Shown here: positions 5,529-6,045 of the stretch, in pieces
Layout: each line of letters opens with the position of its first letter
How positions within the stretch are numbered: position 1 is the first letter of the stretch
Assembly (NCBI GenBank): GCA_003661265.1
Contig: QMVU01000078.1
Coordinates: 1 to 6,045 of the forward strand
DNA length: 6,045 nt
DNA from: Thermoproteota archaeon
Lineage (GTDB): Archaea > Korarchaeota > Korarchaeia > Korarchaeales > Korarchaeaceae
Reading direction: 5' to 3'
Position numbers and translations under genes: made by a program
Notes under the pieces: generated by a model
Told to the model about the DNA's origin: nothing
The model's database searches: none
What the model saw: the letters and a program-made list of their open reading frames with translations, nothing else

Positions 5529-5880
5529 TCAAACGTCATCGCCTACATTCTCCTGGCGTAGAGCTAGTTCGGTCACCTTTCCAAAGATAAATGCTGAATT
5601 CCTGCCACTTCTGCTGCTTCCTTGCTAATGGTTCTTCGACTTTCAAAATTATCTCCTATCCAAATTACTCAGCCAGTTTTCCAATCTTGCTAGTTGTTAA
5701 ACCCGATCCTCTCAAGTTCTTCCTGAATCCTCCTAAAACCCCTAACCTTCCTCCTCCTAATTTTATAAGAAAGTACCTCTTCAGCTCCTCAGGGCTCACA
5801 AAATCAAGTAAGTTAGGGATTATTTCGTCCTTAAACGGGTAATCGTAGTATATCATGTCCAGCAATGTCTTCTCTTCCAC
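5529..5880 (-). pseudogene. Frameshifted remnant of an unrecognised gene
   Basis: From GTG 5880 the frame is open for 71 codons to a TAA at 5665. The first 41 residues (MEEKTLLDMIYYDYPFKDEI onward, then FVSPEELKRYFLIKL) look like genuine protein. The frame then becomes Gly-rich and implausible, while a one-base shift at the GGAGGAGGAAGG run gives RRRKVRGFRRIQEELERIGF, which looks natural until a TAG. The original frame resumes as SKIGKLAE, crosses TAA and TAG, and reads EIILKVEEPLARKQQKWQEF; a last shift gives KVTELALRQENVGDD before a TGA at 5529-5531. The pieces suggest one ancestral protein of roughly 115 residues or more, mostly helical. I do not recognise the family. A short live protein of 71 residues from GTG 5880 is the alternative. 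It is convergent with the HEPN relic. Confidence 0.45.
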
Positions 5881-5903
5881 AACTTCTTTCCCCTAATTCC
5901 CGT

Positions 5904-6045
5904 TTAGCGCGGCGTTTTTAGAAAATGAAGGAGAACGATCAATGCACAGATCAATGTTAGGAGGACTAGGATCCAGATAACCCTATACCTGCCTCTAGCT
6001 CTTCCTTCCAAAGATCTATACGCCTTAGCAGCGCCAATCAGCTCA
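5904..6045 (-). CDS. C-terminal end of a membrane-anchored protein, 5' end outside the window
   Basis: The minus-strand frame from 6044 to a TAA at 5904-5906 encodes the last 46 residues of a protein. A basic segment (AYRSLEGRARGRYR) precedes one strongly hydrophobic helix (VIWILVLLTLICALIVLLHF) and a six-residue tail. This is either a tail anchor or the last helix of a multi-pass protein; the positive residues before the helix suggest that side faces the cytoplasm. Nothing identifies the family. The unrecognised relic gene starts 24 bases downstream on the same strand. Confidence 0.65.
   Translation of the reverse strand, partial: ELIGAAKAYRSLEGRARGRYRVIWILVLLTLICALIVLLHFLKTPR

Noticed and set aside
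5408..5539. 43-codon minus-strand frame from ATG 5539, opposite the HEPN relic
   Set aside because: Its composition is unremarkable with no motif, and it spans both decayed genes; most likely a chance opening.
5591..5842. 83-codon plus-strand frame
   Set aside because: Ser/Pro/Asn/Phe-rich antisense reading of the minus-strand remnant, with no ribosome site.
4866..5903. Possible mobile element as the cause of the gene-poor region
   Set aside because: I found no terminal inverted repeats, target duplications, transposase or integrase motifs; decay of a small module explains it without one.

Overview
The window reads as archaeal DNA, most likely from a thermophilic crenarchaeon or korarchaeon; this is inferred, not proven. 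The evidence is a tungstopterin aldehyde ferredoxin oxidoreductase, heavy use of AGG/AGA and ATA codons, TATA-box promoters about 25 bases before short-leader or leaderless starts, Shine-Dalgarno sequences of the GAGGTG/GGTGA type, and remnants of an MNT/HEPN gene pair. I saw no rRNA, tRNA, CRISPR array or insertion sequence.

Bases 1-1076: the 3' end of a gene resembling an FAD-dependent (NADH dehydrogenase-like) oxidoreductase; then a small PD-(D/E)XK-like nuclease whose conserved first helix lies upstream of its first ordinary start codon; then, on the opposite strand, a short charged coiled-coil protein with a well-formed promoter and a neighbouring palindrome.

Bases 1077-2821: a 231-base divergent promoter region, a six-helix DUF998-type membrane protein on the plus strand, and a convergent alpha/beta hydrolase on the minus strand with a complete Ser-Asp-His triad. 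The two genes are 11 bases apart, and an oligo-T terminator for the hydrolase lies across the boundary.

Bases 2928-4865: a full-length AOR-family tungsten oxidoreductase on the minus strand. The first cysteine of its CxxCxxxC iron-sulfur motif is an aspartate, and an extra CxxC pair lies just downstream. The hydrolase follows on the same strand, but has about 100 bases of separation and its own TATA-like box, so a shared operon is not evident.

Bases 4866-5903: no long intact gene, but not empty. Read across frames, the plus strand carries a decayed MNT-type nucleotidyltransferase followed by a probable decayed HEPN partner, and the minus strand carries a third frameshifted remnant. This is a small gene graveyard containing a dead type VII-like (HEPN/MNT) toxin-antitoxin module. 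Bases 5904-6045 hold the C-terminal transmembrane end of another minus-strand gene that runs off the window.

Apart from the decayed pair, nothing in the window shows its genes working in one pathway. I found no clear new intact system. The items most worth checking are the variant AOR cluster site, the relic module and the nuclease without a normal start codon.
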